44,848 bases of DNA, from contig CAJBIA010000153.1 of NCBI GenBank assembly GCA_903953055.1, positions 1-44,848 on the forward strand. The letters run 5' to 3'. Below the pieces are notes generated by a model that was given only the letters and a program-made list of their open reading frames with translations, was not told the DNA's origin and made no database searches. Position 1 is the first letter of the stretch, and each line of letters starts with the position of its first letter. Position numbers and translations under genes: made by a program. This document shows positions 5,987 to 15,482 of this stretch, one piece after another. This DNA comes from an uncultured Methylophilaceae bacterium. GTDB lineage: Bacteria > Pseudomonadota > Gammaproteobacteria > Burkholderiales > Methylophilaceae.

Positions 5987-8874
5987 TGAGTATGAGATTG
6001 CCAAGCCAATTCGGTGCGTGGATTAACCGTGATAAAAAAATTCACTTCAAATTTGAAGGGAAAGAATACACAGGATATGAAGGTGACACGATTACCAGTG
6101 CGCTTCTAGCGGCTGAGGTAAAAGTATTGGGACGTAGTTTCAAATATCACCGCCCACGTGGCGTGTTAAGTCTTGCTAACCATGACATCAATGCTTTAGT
6201 GACCGATGGGGTGGATACAAACATCCGTGCGGATGTTGTGAAACTCTCAAATGGTATGCAACTCAGTGCTGTTAACACTGATGGCGGGGTGATTAAAGAT
6301 AAGCGTAAATATATTGATTCGATCTCTCCATTGTTGCCCGTCGGTTTTTATTACAAGGCATTTCATAAGCCTGCAAGTCTTTTTCCATTCTGGGAAAAAT
6401 TGATTCGTAAGGCAGCGGGGCTGGGGATTGTTAATTTTAATTACCCGCGCATCAACAAACGTAAGTTAAATGATTATTGTGATGTGTTGGTGATTGGAGC
6501 GGGGCCTTCTGGATTGTCTGCAGCGCTTTCCGCGGCATCTAATGGTTTGGAAGTAATTTTGGTGGATGAGAATCAACAGCTTGGCGGCACGTTAACTTAT
6601 GACCTTGCTGGGGAAAATACAAGCCAACAAATCCTAAAGGATTTAGTTGCCAAGGTTTTAGAGAATGCAAACATTAAGGTTTATGCAGGCGCTTATGCTG
6701 CTGGTTATTATCAGGATCATATGGTCCCCGTTGTCAGGGATCAAGGCATCACAAAAGTCCGCGCAAGATCGGTGATCGCTGCGACAGGTGCATTTGAGCA
6801 GCCCCCAGTTTTTCATAACAATGACTTGCCCGGCGTAATGTTAGGCTCTGCTGCACAGCGCATGATTTACCGTTACGGCGTAAAGCCGTTCAATCATGGC
6901 GTTGTGGTAACTGGGAATGATCATGGATACCGTGTCGCCCTTGATTTGGTTAAAGCAGGGGTCGAAGTTACTGCACTTGTTGATCTGCGCTGGCAAGTCA
7001 AAAAAGTTGAACAAGTCGATGCCTTGGTGGATAAGGGCGTTCAGATTTACACAGGATATTGCGTCTATGAGGCCCTCCCGACAAAAGGAAAACTAGGCGT
7101 CTCAGGAGTGGTCCTTTGTCCTTATGACGCCGAGACTGCAACCGCAGACATTAAAAAAGCCGTACGTTTAGATTGCGATGGCGTTGCAATGAGTGCAGGC
7201 TGGGCACCAGCAGGTGCATTGTTATATCAATCAGGAATGGGCGTTGCTTATCGAAATGATATTGAACAGTTTGTGCCCAATCGTTTACCAAAAGGCGTTT
7301 TTGCAGCTGGTCGTGTCAACGGCGTATATAGTCTTGAAGGGCGAATAAACGATGGTTTACGGGCAGCGGCAGATGCTTCTAATTTTCTAGGTAAGGCAAC
7401 AAAGTCGCTTAGCTTAGCTGCTCATCAAGGAAGCTCGCCCAGCCATCCATATCCCTTTGTTCATCATCCAAAAGGAAAAAACTTCGTCGATTTTGATGAA
7501 GACATTCAAATCAAAGATTTTATTAATGCCGCAAAAGAAGGTTTCGATAACATCGAATTAATGAAGCGTTTTACTACGGTGGGGATGGGGCCCAGTCAGG
7601 GTAAGCATTCTAATATGAATGCTATCCGTATCTTGGCAAGAATTCGCAATTTGCCTGTAGAGAAAATTGGTTCAACCACCGCACGTCCATTTTTCCATCC
7701 AACTCCGATGGGGCATTTAGGGGGTCGTAGTTTTCATTCGCATCGATTGACTTCAATCCATCCTTGGCATCAAGAAGCAGGTGCAAGTTTTGTTGATGTG
7801 GGAGCCTGGTCACGTCCTGCTTATTATCCAAAAGGTGGATTAAGCAAGTTAGAAAACATTCAACAAGAGTCACTTGCAGTGCGTCAATCTGTAGGCGTCA
7901 TTGATAGCAGTACTTTGGGTAAAGTTGAGGTATGTGGTCCAGATGCTGCAGAATTCTTAGAACGTTTTTACACAGGCGTATATGCAGACCAAAAAATTGG
8001 TCGTTCACGTTATGTCCTCTTACTTGATGAACTAGGGGTGATGGTAGATGACGGCATTGCAACACGATTAGCCAATGAACTCTTCTTTGTAACGATTAGT
8101 ACTGCTAACGCCCCTGCTGTCTACCGTGAAATGCAACGTTGGCTACAAATTTGGAAGCTCAATGTGACGCTCGTGAATGTCACGAGTGCTTATGGGGTGA
8201 TTAATATTGCTGGGCCAAAAGCATCCAAAGTGTTGAGTAAGCTAGTCAGTATTGATTTGTCTGATGATGCACTCCCAATGGGTCGCTCAACTCATACCAA
8301 CATTAGCGGTGTTTCTGTGCGCATCGTTCGGGCTGCATTTGTTGCTAAACAGGCATATGAGATTTATATGCCAAGTCCTTATGCCTTATCCATCTGGAAA
8401 GCGTTATTAGCGGCAGGAAAAGATGAAGATATTCGTCCATTTGGGACGGATACCCAACGTTTACTAAGACTAGAACTGGGTCACCCATTGCCGGGCATAG
8501 ATACCGATGGTTTAACTAATCCATTTGAAATGCGAGTAGAACACGCTTTGCATATGGACAAACCTTTTTTTATTGGTAAACGTAGCCTAGAAATTATTGC
8601 TAAAAAACCACTCACCAAAGTGTTGGTGCCCTTCGTGTTGCCATTGAATTACAAAGGTGAGATGCCACAAGATTGTAATTTGGTGATAGAAAACGGCGTC
8701 ATTAAAGGTCGCGTGACGAGCGTTAGTTATAGCCCGTCAGCGAATCGGGTCATTGGACTTGCTTATGTTGCCCCCCATCAGTCTCAACTGGATTATGTAT
8801 TTGATATTCGCACTGATAACGGAAGCATTGCCAAAGCAACCGTGGCGACGGCACCATTTTTTAATGCGAATTAA
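5986..8874 (+). CDS. mgdC: N-methylglutamate dehydrogenase subunit C, SoxA-like (alpha family)
   Basis: A 962-residue large subunit. An N-terminal 2Fe-2S-fold-like domain without an obvious cluster (about 10-100, with SFKYHRPRG) is followed by an FAD/NAD(P) Rossmann domain starting at CDVLVIGAGPSGLSAA (about 164-179) and a second dinucleotide region (VVVTGNDHGYRVALDLV). The C-terminal GcvT/aminomethyltransferase-like folate domain runs from about residue 600 (WSRPAYYPKGG) to the end. In sarcosine oxidase the latter transfers the C1 group to tetrahydrofolate. ATG 5986 overlaps the mgdB stop by one base; GTG 5983 is an alternative, both served by AGGAG at 5973-5977. The context of gmaS and mgsABC fixes the substrate as N-methylglutamate. 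Confidence 0.92.
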   Translation: MSMRLPSQFGAWINRDKKIHFKFEGKEYTGYEGDTITSALLAAEVKVLGRSFKYHRPRGVLSLANHDINALVTDGVDTNIRADVVKLSNGMQLSAVNTDGGVIKDKRKYIDSISPLLPVGFYYKAFHKPASLFPFWEKLIRKAAGLGIVNFNYPRINKRKLNDYCDVLVIGAGPSGLSAALSAASNGLEVILVDENQQLGGTLTYDLAGENTSQQILKDLVAKVLENANIKVYAGAYAAGYYQDHMVPVVRDQGITKVRARSVIAATGAFEQPPVFHNNDLPGVMLGSAAQRMIYRYGVKPFNHGVVVTGNDHGYRVALDLVKAGVEVTALVDLRWQVKKVEQVDALVDKGVQIYTGYCVYEALPTKGKLGVSGVVLCPYDAETATADIKKAVRLDCDGVAMSAGWAPAGALLYQSGMGVAYRNDIEQFVPNRLPKGVFAAGRVNGVYSLEGRINDGLRAAADASNFLGKATKSLSLAAHQGSSPSHPYPFVHHPKGKNFVDFDEDIQIKDFINAAKEGFDNIELMKRFTTVGMGPSQGKHSNMNAIRILARIRNLPVEKIGSTTARPFFHPTPMGHLGGRSFHSHRLTSIHPWHQEAGASFVDVGAWSRPAYYPKGGLSKLENIQQESLAVRQSVGVIDSSTLGKVEVCGPDAAEFLERFYTGVYADQKIGRSRYVLLLDELGVMVDDGIATRLANELFFVTISTANAPAVYREMQRWLQIWKLNVTLVNVTSAYGVINIAGPKASKVLSKLVSIDLSDDALPMGRSTHTNISGVSVRIVRAAFVAKQAYEIYMPSPYALSIWKALLAAGKDEDIRPFGTDTQRLLRLELGHPLPGIDTDGLTNPFEMRVEHALHMDKPFFIGKRSLEIIAKKPLTKVLVPFVLPLNYKGEMPQDCNLVIENGVIKGRVTSVSYSPSANRVIGLAYVAPHQSQLDYVFDIRTDNGSIAKATVATAPFFNAN

Positions 8875-8887
8875 AGGGGATATCAAT

Positions 8888-9553
8888 ATGACAACGTTAA
8901 TTAAAACCTCACCAGTTGCATATGCCCATCAAACCATGCAAGCCCAGATAGGAATGCATCATGGCATGGAAGTTGCCTTAAGTTTTGAAGGTAATGAAGT
9001 AGAAGAAATGCACAAGAAAATCTTAGCGGTCACGGATGTTAGTTGTTTTGCACGGTTTGGTATTAAGGGCCCCAAAGCGGCCGATTGGCTTAATCAACAA
9101 GGGATTAAAACGCCTGATTTAATTAATGCCTGGGTCGAGGGCGCACCAAATACCTTAGTGTTGCGCTTGGGTGGTAGTGAGTTTCTTGTGGAAGATCAAG
9201 CACAAGGTAATGCGTGTGAGGGCTTAAGAGCATTCGATCAAGCCAATACTCCATGTGCTTATCAAGTGGCCAGGAATGATGCGGCATTTATTCTAGGCGG
9301 TCACGAGGTGCTCAATCTTTTATCAGAATTATGTACGTTGGATTTACGCAATTCTGCATTGCCCAGTCATGGACTAGTCATGACGCAAATTGCTGGTATT
9401 TCAGCCACGCTGATTCGTGAAAGTTTAGGTGGTGAGCAAGTGTATCGTATTTGGTGTGACGGCACTTATGGGTCGTATTTGTGGGAAGTTTTAATTGAGA
9501 TTGCGCAAGAGCTTGGTGGTGGCGCAGTCGGTTTGATTTGTCGTTTTCAATAA
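8888..9553 (+). CDS. mgdD: N-methylglutamate dehydrogenase subunit D, SoxG-like (gamma family)
   Basis: A 221-residue protein with the GcvT-like fold of sarcosine oxidase gamma subunits. Recognisable pieces are VTDVSCFARFGIKGPKAADWL, the predicted strand AFILGGHEVLNLLSELCTLDL, and the C-terminal RIWCDGTYGSYLWEVL. The open frame reaches back to 8753 inside mgdC, but ATG 8888 follows AAAGGGGA (8874-8880) at good spacing, 13 bases after the mgdC stop. It completes the four-subunit MgdABCD enzyme and is followed after 24 bases by gmaS. SoxG proteins diverge strongly, so position in the operon carries part of the assignment. Confidence 0.88.
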   Translation: MTTLIKTSPVAYAHQTMQAQIGMHHGMEVALSFEGNEVEEMHKKILAVTDVSCFARFGIKGPKAADWLNQQGIKTPDLINAWVEGAPNTLVLRLGGSEFLVEDQAQGNACEGLRAFDQANTPCAYQVARNDAAFILGGHEVLNLLSELCTLDLRNSALPSHGLVMTQIAGISATLIRESLGGEQVYRIWCDGTYGSYLWEVLIEIAQELGGGAVGLICRFQ

Positions 9554-9577
9554 AGCAATGTTTTTAGGGGAACAGAA

Positions 9578-10912
9578 ATGAAATCGTTAGCAGAAGCAAA
9601 AAAGTTTTTAGCAGACCATCAAGTTAAATATATTTTGGCGCAGTTTGTTGATATTCACGGTGTTGCAAAGGTGAAGTCGGTTCCATCTGCACATTTAGAA
9701 GATATCTTGACGATAGGCGCAGGGTTTGCTGGCGGAGCGATTTGGGGCATGGGGATTGCTCCTAATGGACCTGACTATATGGCTGTGGGTGACTTATCAA
9801 CGCTTTCATTAATACCATGGCAGCCAGGCTATGCTCGTATTATTTGTAATGGTCACGTCAATGGGGAGCCATATGGCTATGATTCACGCGTAGTTCTTCA
9901 GAAGCAGATCGATCGTCTGACGCAGCATGGATGGACTTTATATACAGGACTTGAGCCAGAATTTTCACTCCTCAAGATGGATGAGCAGGGCAATATTCAT
10001 CCGTTTGATGAAACCGATACTTTGCAAAAACCATGTTACGACTATAAAGGCATTACACGTCAATCAGCTTATTTAGAAAAGCTCACAGAAGCATTAATTT
10101 CAGCCGGATTAGACGTCTACCAAATCGACCACGAAGATGCGAATGGTCAATTTGAAATCAACTATACCTATGCTGACTGTTTGAAGAGTGCTGATGATTA
10201 CATCATGTTCAAAATGGCGGCGAGTGAGATCGCAAATCAAATGGGAATGATCTGCTCATTTATGCCTAAGCCGTTTAGCAATCGTCCAGGCAATGGGATG
10301 CACATGCACATGTCGATTGGCGATGGTAAGAAGAATTTATTCCATGACGATAATGATAAAACAGGTCATGGGTTATCAAAACTTGCTTATCACTTTATGG
10401 CTGGTATTTTGGCACACGCCCCAGCATTGACTGCTCTGGCTGCGCCAACTGTGAACTCATATAAACGTCTGGTAGTTGGTCGATCGCTCTCAGGTGCAAC
10501 TTGGGCCCCTGCCTATATTTCTTACGGTAATAACAATCGCTCTACCATGGTGCGGATTCCTTATGGTCGCTTGGAATTGCGCTTGCCAGATGGCTCATCT
10601 AACCCATATCTAACAACCGCTGCTGTCATCGCTGCCGGGTTAGATGGCGTAGAGAGGGAACTCAGTGCTGGTCCAGGAACGCCAGATAATCTTTATGACT
10701 ATTCGCCAGCCCAGCTTAAAGAGCATGGTATTGGCATCCTTCCTCAGAATCTTAATGAAGCTATTCGTGCTTTTGAGGAGGATGCTGTCATTCGCGACGC
10801 TTTGGGCAATGATCTATCAGAAGAATTCATTATGTTGAAAGACATGGAGTGGGTGGAATACATGCGTCATGTTTCAGATTGGGAAATCAAACGTTACGTC
10901 GAATTTTTCTAA
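9578..10912 (+). CDS. gmaS: Gamma-glutamylmethylamide synthetase (glutamine synthetase family)
   Basis: A 444-residue member of the glutamine synthetase fold that ligates methylamine to the gamma-carboxyl of glutamate with ATP, giving gamma-glutamylmethylamide. Seen are the N-terminal beta-grasp region ([15 protein letters not shown]), the catalytic glutamates in GLEPEFSLL and in [13 protein letters not shown], the [20 protein letters not shown]-site region, the [11 protein letters not shown] loop, and [13 protein letters not shown]. The start has AGGGGA eight bases upstream. GmaS is distinguished from GlnA mainly by its place between mgdABCD and mgsABC, and by family length. Cytosolic; hydrolysis or transfer from its product feeds the N-methylglutamate cycle. 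Confidence 0.92.
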   Translation: MKSLAEAKKFLADHQVKYILAQFVDIHGVAKVKSVPSAHLEDILTIGAGFAGGAIWGMGIAPNGPDYMAVGDLSTLSLIPWQPGYARIICNGHVNGEPYGYDSRVVLQKQIDRLTQHGWTLYTGLEPEFSLLKMDEQGNIHPFDETDTLQKPCYDYKGITRQSAYLEKLTEALISAGLDVYQIDHEDANGQFEINYTYADCLKSADDYIMFKMAASEIANQMGMICSFMPKPFSNRPGNGMHMHMSIGDGKKNLFHDDNDKTGHGLSKLAYHFMAGILAHAPALTALAAPTVNSYKRLVVGRSLSGATWAPAYISYGNNNRSTMVRIPYGRLELRLPDGSSNPYLTTAAVIAAGLDGVERELSAGPGTPDNLYDYSPAQLKEHGIGILPQNLNEAIRAFEEDAVIRDALGNDLSEEFIMLKDMEWVEYMRHVSDWEIKRYVEFF

Positions 10913-10953
10913 GAAGAAATTACAAAGAATTTAGAAGTGTTAAGGAGATTAAG

Positions 10954-11853
10954 ATGTGTGGAATTGTAGGATTGTTGGTTAAGAATCCAAAAATGCGGGC
11001 CAATATTGGCGAGTTAATGCTGCCGATGTTGATTGGTATGACTGAACGTGGACCAGACTCTGCAGGACTGGCAGTATTTGGCGATGCAGTTGGGGACAAC
11101 GAGCGTAAGTTTAGTTTATATACCGGTGAGCCAGATTTTAACTGGCCAAAACTTTCGCATGATTTTTTGACGCATTTGGGTAGCAAAGTAATTAACTTTG
11201 CGCAAAAAGCTAATCATGCGGTCCTGACGACCCATATCGAGCCGGAAACGGTCAAAACGTGGTTGAAAGAGCATTACCCGCAAGTTCATTTATTGGCGAT
11301 TGGTCAGTTGATGGACATATATAAAGATGTTGGAACGCCAGCAGAAGTGGCGGCACGTTACGGCTTTAGTCAATTAAGCGGTAGTCATTTAGTAGGCCAT
11401 ACCCGTATGGCAACAGAGTCTGCGATAACGCCAGCCCATGCTCACCCATTCACAGCAGGGCAAGATTGGTGTCTCGTTCATAATGGATCGCTATCAAATG
11501 CACCTAGCTTACGTCGCAAATTGCAATATGAAGGAATTCACTTCGAGACGGACAATGACACCGAAGCGGCCTGCCGTTTCTTGGAATGGCGTATGCGAGA
11601 GGGTGACGATTTGAAGACTGCGCTTGAGCACGGATTCGAAGAGCTGGATGGTTTTTACACATTACTGATGGGGACTAAAGATCAATTGGCATTGGTACGT
11701 GACCCATTTGCATGTAAGCCAGCAGTGGTTGCTGAGCATGATGATTATGTGGCAATTGCTTCAGAGTTTCGTTCATTGGCCCACTTGCCAGATATCAAAA
11801 ATGCAAAAGTGTTTGAACCCTCACCTAAGGAGATGTACGTATGGAAAGTCTAA
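10954..11853 (+). CDS. mgsA: N-methylglutamate synthase subunit A (class II glutamine amidotransferase)
   Basis: A 299-residue Ntn-hydrolase. The start is ATG 10954, six bases after AAGGAG (10942-10947). It begins MCGIVGLL, placing the nucleophile Cys at residue 2 after Met removal, followed by TERGPDSAGLAVF and later GHTRMATESAITPAHAHPF and LVHNGSLSN, all typical of class II amidotransferases. It corresponds to the N-terminal domain of glutamate synthase split into its own gene. In the pathway it presumably releases methylamine or ammonia for the synthase reaction. The C-terminal end overlaps mgsB by 13 bases, indicating tight translational coupling. Confidence 0.92.
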   Translation: MCGIVGLLVKNPKMRANIGELMLPMLIGMTERGPDSAGLAVFGDAVGDNERKFSLYTGEPDFNWPKLSHDFLTHLGSKVINFAQKANHAVLTTHIEPETVKTWLKEHYPQVHLLAIGQLMDIYKDVGTPAEVAARYGFSQLSGSHLVGHTRMATESAITPAHAHPFTAGQDWCLVHNGSLSNAPSLRRKLQYEGIHFETDNDTEAACRFLEWRMREGDDLKTALEHGFEELDGFYTLLMGTKDQLALVRDPFACKPAVVAEHDDYVAIASEFRSLAHLPDIKNAKVFEPSPKEMYVWKV

Positions 11854-12533
11854 AATACGATTTGGCGACGACGCCATTGCGTGAGGTCAATCAATTCTTA
11901 CATGGCGATGCAAGTGGCTTGAATGGCAAGCACATTGAAATTAATAATCCAAACGGCGCGCATAACATTGCCGTTGGTTTGAAATCGGAAGCAAAAGTTA
12001 CCATACATGGACACGCAGGTTACTACGCAGCTGGTATGAATCAAATTGCAGATATCACGATTGAAGGTAGCGTTGGTTCCGGCGTGGCTGAAAACATGAT
12101 GTCTGGTCGCGTGCATGTGAAAGGTTTTGCTTCTAATGCCGCTGGTGCAACAGCGAATGGTGGCTTGCTTGTGATTGATGGGGACGCGGGTTTGCGTTGC
12201 GGCATTTCACTTAAAGGTGCCGATATTGTTGTGGGTGGATCGGTCGGTAGTTTCTCAGCTTTTATGGCACAAGCAGGCAATATGGTGGTACTAGGCGATG
12301 CTGGTGAGGGATTAGGCGATTCTATTTATGAGGCCCATTTATTTGTCCGTGGCAAAGTAAAAAGTTTAGGCGCGGATTGCGAAGTTAAAACAATGGGGCC
12401 TGCTGAACGAAAAACCCTTGTGGATTTACTTGAGCAATCAGGTCATGCAAACGTTGATCCAGACAGTTTCACTTTATACGGCTCAGCACGCACTTTATAT
12501 CACTTTAATGTAGCTAAATCAGGAGCCTACTAA
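11841..12533 (+). CDS. mgsB: N-methylglutamate synthase subunit B (GXGXG-domain protein)
   Basis: A 230-residue right-handed beta-helix protein like the C-terminal GXGXG domain of glutamate synthase. Regular glycine-spaced repeats run from about residue 45 to 175, for example HGHAGYYAAGMNQIAD, EGSVGSGVAENMMSG, GFASNAAGATANGG, GDAGLRCGISLKG, GGSVGSFSAFMAQAG and GDAGEGLGDSIYEA. ATG 11841 sits inside the end of mgsA and is preceded by AAGGAG (11827-11832). It forms the scaffold between amidotransferase and FMN subunits; no catalytic residue is evident. MgsC follows after one base. Confidence 0.9.
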   Translation: MESLKYDLATTPLREVNQFLHGDASGLNGKHIEINNPNGAHNIAVGLKSEAKVTIHGHAGYYAAGMNQIADITIEGSVGSGVAENMMSGRVHVKGFASNAAGATANGGLLVIDGDAGLRCGISLKGADIVVGGSVGSFSAFMAQAGNMVVLGDAGEGLGDSIYEAHLFVRGKVKSLGADCEVKTMGPAERKTLVDLLEQSGHANVDPDSFTLYGSARTLYHFNVAKSGAY

Positions 12534-12534
12534 T

Positions 12535-13872
12535 ATGAGCGATACTCCTAACAAAATACCTCAAACGGAACCGCAACAATCCGCGACCTTTGACCGAGTG
12601 ACCAACTCACAAATTCGACGCGCTGCAGCAACGGGTATTTATGATATTCGTGGCGGTGGTGCCAAACGTAAGTTGCCACATTTTGATGATTTATTATTTC
12701 TTGGCGCGTCCATGAGTCGTTACCCACTTGAGGGGTATCGTGAGAAATGTGGCACAGATGTGGTGCTTGGAACGCGTTTCGCCAAAAAACCGATTCATCT
12801 TAAAACGCCAGTAACTATCGCAGGCATGAGCTTTGGCGCATTATCAGCACCGGCAAAGGAAGCTTTAGGTCGAGGCGCCGGTGCGGTTGGTACATCGACC
12901 ACTACAGGTGACGGGGGCATGACGCCTGAAGAACGTGGGCAATCTAAAATTTTGGTTTATCAATACTTGCCATCACGTTATGGCATGAACCCAGATGACT
13001 TACGTAAAGCAGATGCAATTGAGCTTGTGGTCGGACAAGGGGCTAAACCAGGCGGTGGTGGTATGTTGCTGGGCCAGAAAATTAGTGCACGCGTAGCAAA
13101 AATGCGTTGCTTGCCAGAAGGCATTGACCAACGTTCAGCCTGTCGTCATCCGGATTGGACTGGCCCAGACGATTTGGAAATTAAGATTGCTGAACTCCGT
13201 GAAATTACGGATTGGGAAAAGCCTATTTACGTGAAAATTGGTGCAACTCGCCCTTATTTTGATGTTGCGCTTGCCGTAAAAGCGGGGGCAGATGTAATTG
13301 TATTAGATGGTATGCAAGGTGGAACTGCTGCGACCCAAGAAGTGTTTATTGAACATGTGGGTATTCCTATCTTGGCTGCAATTCGTCCAGCTGTACAATC
13401 ACTTCAAGATTTAGGCATGCATCGGAAAGTGCAGTTGATTGTCTCTGGTGGCATTCGTAATGGTGCTGACGTGGCGAAGGCTTTAGCATTAGGCGCAGAT
13501 GCAGTTGCCATTGGTACCGCAGCGTTGATTGCCATTGGCGATAATGATCCTGAGCTAGAAGAGGAGTACAACAAGCTTGGTACAACTGCTGGGGCTTATG
13601 ATGACTGGCATGAAGGTCGTGATCCTGCTGGTATTACGACCCAAGACCCTGAGCTGATGAAGCGATTGGATCCTGTGAAAGCCGGCCATCGTTTGGCTAA
13701 TTATCTCACTGTGATGACCATGGAAGCCCAAGTCATTGCGCGCGCTTGTGGTAAATCACATTTGCATAATCTGGAGCCTGAAGATTTAGTGGCATTAACG
13801 ATTGAAGCTTCGGCAATGGCTAAAGTACCACTTGCAGGTACTTCTTGGATTCCTGGTGTTAGTCAATTTTAA
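12535..13872 (+). CDS. mgsC: N-methylglutamate synthase subunit C (FMN-binding glutamate-synthase domain)
   Basis: A 445-residue TIM-barrel protein of the FMN-binding glutamate synthase family. Barrel motifs include TPVTIAGMSFGALSAPAKEALGRG, GDGGMTPEERG, GQGAKPGGGGMLLG, VKIGATRP, DVIVLDGMQGGTAA and the phosphate-binding VSGGIRNGADVAKALALGADAVAIG. It completes NMG synthase, which makes N-methylglutamate from glutamate and methylamine. The cysteine cluster that binds 3Fe-4S in glutamate synthases before TQDPEL is replaced here by a charged linker with no Cys. It is the last gene of the operon, followed 10 bases later by a strong terminator. Confidence 0.93.
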   Translation: MSDTPNKIPQTEPQQSATFDRVTNSQIRRAAATGIYDIRGGGAKRKLPHFDDLLFLGASMSRYPLEGYREKCGTDVVLGTRFAKKPIHLKTPVTIAGMSFGALSAPAKEALGRGAGAVGTSTTTGDGGMTPEERGQSKILVYQYLPSRYGMNPDDLRKADAIELVVGQGAKPGGGGMLLGQKISARVAKMRCLPEGIDQRSACRHPDWTGPDDLEIKIAELREITDWEKPIYVKIGATRPYFDVALAVKAGADVIVLDGMQGGTAATQEVFIEHVGIPILAAIRPAVQSLQDLGMHRKVQLIVSGGIRNGADVAKALALGADAVAIGTAALIAIGDNDPELEEEYNKLGTTAGAYDDWHEGRDPAGITTQDPELMKRLDPVKAGHRLANYLTVMTMEAQVIARACGKSHLHNLEPEDLVALTIEASAMAKVPLAGTSWIPGVSQF

Positions 13873-13882
13873 GTGAGGATGT

Positions 13883-13915
13883 AAAAAAGCCGCTTGTATT
13901 TCAAGCGGCTTTTTT
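13883..13915. terminator. Bidirectional intrinsic terminator between mgsC and purU
   Basis: A perfect 14-bp inverted repeat: AAAAAAGCCGCTTG (13883-13896), a five-base loop, and CAAGCGGCTTTTTT (13902-13915). A GC-rich core with A/T flanks gives a U-run on both strands, so it can end the NMG operon from the left and purU from the right. Confidence 0.92.
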
Positions 13916-13923
13916 ATTTCTAA

Positions 13924-14787
13924 TTAATCAAAAATGACGGTCTTATTTGCGTAAGGCAAGATACGGTTTTCAATATGCCAACGCACAGCACGAGATAAAA
14001 CGATGCGCTCTAAATCTCGGCCCTTTTGGATAAGATCTTCTACTTGGTCACGGTGTGAAATGCGGTCAATATCTTGCTCGATAATTGGGCCTTCATCCAA
14101 TACTTCGGTTACATAATGGCTGGTCGCCCCAATAAGTTTCACACCACGCTCAAAGGCTCGGTGGTATGGTCTTGCGCCAATAAACGCGGGTAAGAATGAG
14201 TGGTGAATATTGATAATGCGTTGAGGATAACGCTTAACAAAATCTGGTGAAAGAATTTGCATGTAGCGTGCTAGTACAATCAAATCAACTTCTGCTGCAT
14301 CAAACAATGCAAACTGCTTCGCTTCTGCCTGTGCCTTATTGTCTTTAGTCACCACAATGTGATGGAATGGAATGCCATAAAACTCTGCTAATCGAGCAGT
14401 ATCCATATGGTTACTGATCACCATTGCGATATCACAAGCGAGTTCACCACTTTGATGGCGATGCAATAAATCTGCCAAACAATGGTCATATTGAGAAACC
14501 ATAATGGCTAAACGTGGACGTTTTTGCGCAAGCTTGAGTTGCCATTCCATTTTGAACCGTGTTGCGATGTCAGAGAAATGGTCAGCGAAGTTATCGGCAT
14601 TAATTTTTGAGCCGGTCAGATCCCATTCAACGCGCATTAAGAACAGGTTATTTTCAGCATCCTGATGTTGGTCCGCATGCAGAATGTTGGCATCATGTTG
14701 CAGTAAGAAATCAGCAATTGCAGCCACAATACCTTTTTGGTCAGGGCAAGTCACAAGCAATGTGGCTGTATTTTTAATGGAGGTCAT
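13924..14787 (-). CDS. purU: Formyltetrahydrofolate deformylase
   Basis: A 287-residue enzyme that hydrolyses 10-formyl-tetrahydrofolate to formate and tetrahydrofolate, balancing the one-carbon folate pool. ATG 14787 is preferred over the in-frame TTG at 14802. An N-terminal ACT domain (LLVTCPDQKGIVAAIADFL) is followed by the formyltransferase-like domain with LARYMQILSPDF, the catalytic NIHHSFLPAFIGARPYHRAF, and GATSHYVTEVLDEGPIIEQD. It converges on the NMG operon and shares its terminator. In a methylotroph it links folate-bound C1 units, to which the MgdC folate domain may contribute, with formate oxidation; this is a contextual inference. Confidence 0.96.
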   Translation of the reverse strand: MTSIKNTATLLVTCPDQKGIVAAIADFLLQHDANILHADQHQDAENNLFLMRVEWDLTGSKINADNFADHFSDIATRFKMEWQLKLAQKRPRLAIMVSQYDHCLADLLHRHQSGELACDIAMVISNHMDTARLAEFYGIPFHHIVVTKDNKAQAEAKQFALFDAAEVDLIVLARYMQILSPDFVKRYPQRIINIHHSFLPAFIGARPYHRAFERGVKLIGATSHYVTEVLDEGPIIEQDIDRISHRDQVEDLIQKGRDLERIVLSRAVRWHIENRILPYANKTVIFD

Positions 14788-14951
14788 AAAAGTGTGGCGC
14801 AAACATGCGCGGCTTTATTAAGTAAAATGTCATTATACCAATATAAGTCGCGACTGAATAAGTGCAACGCTGGCGAGGTTGTGGTATCTTTTACTCGAGC
14901 GGTTCTATCGCATTGATGGTCAATATTTAACTTAAGAGCAAACTCAATACA

Positions 14952-15482
14952 GTGAAAAAACAATTACCCTATTTTATTTTATTTTTTGCATTACCTATTA
15001 TTGCAATGCTGTGGTGGTGGGGATTATTCTCAAGTGCTAGCTTTGAAATTGCGACCTCCCCTGTTTATGATTATGTGTATTTGGATGCTGAGGGACCTTA
15101 TTCCAAGCTGAGCAGCAAACAAAACGAAGTGTTGTTTTATATGAAACAGCAAAATATTGCGCATGGCGCTTCACTATCGCTCGTCATGACGGATCCACGG
15201 ACAACCTCTTATAAAGAGCTGCTGGCACGTACTGGTTTTGTTGTGGACCATCCCGTTGAAGTAAAGGAGCCTTTGAAATTGGGTCATATTGAGCCACAGA
15301 AGGTGGCGGTTGCCCAAATTAAAGCACACCCATTGCTCGCTTACGGTAAGACCTATTCTGTATTACTTGATTATTGCAAAGCCCATGACATGAAATTGAT
15401 CTTGCCGACAGTAGAGATTCTTGACCATAGTGTTTTGCGGGTCGAGATGCCTTTGGAAAAGAAAGCGGGAGAAAATTCTTGA
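14952..15482 (+). CDS. GyrI-like / effector-binding-domain membrane-anchored protein
   Basis: A 176-residue protein starting at GTG 14952, with no strong ribosome site. Residues about 5-27 form an N-terminal hydrophobic anchor (FILFFALPIIAMLWWWGLF), and the rest is soluble. The layout of the soluble part, with YLDAEGPYSKLSS, a middle LVMTDPRTT and a final pair of strands, resembles GyrI-like or SOUL-like small-molecule-binding domains; no catalytic residue can be named. The stop overlaps the next gene's TTG (TTGA), so it is coupled to the CobD/AmpE-like gene. Function not known. Confidence 0.6.
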   Translation: MKKQLPYFILFFALPIIAMLWWWGLFSSASFEIATSPVYDYVYLDAEGPYSKLSSKQNEVLFYMKQQNIAHGASLSLVMTDPRTTSYKELLARTGFVVDHPVEVKEPLKLGHIEPQKVAVAQIKAHPLLAYGKTYSVLLDYCKAHDMKLILPTVEILDHSVLRVEMPLEKKAGENS

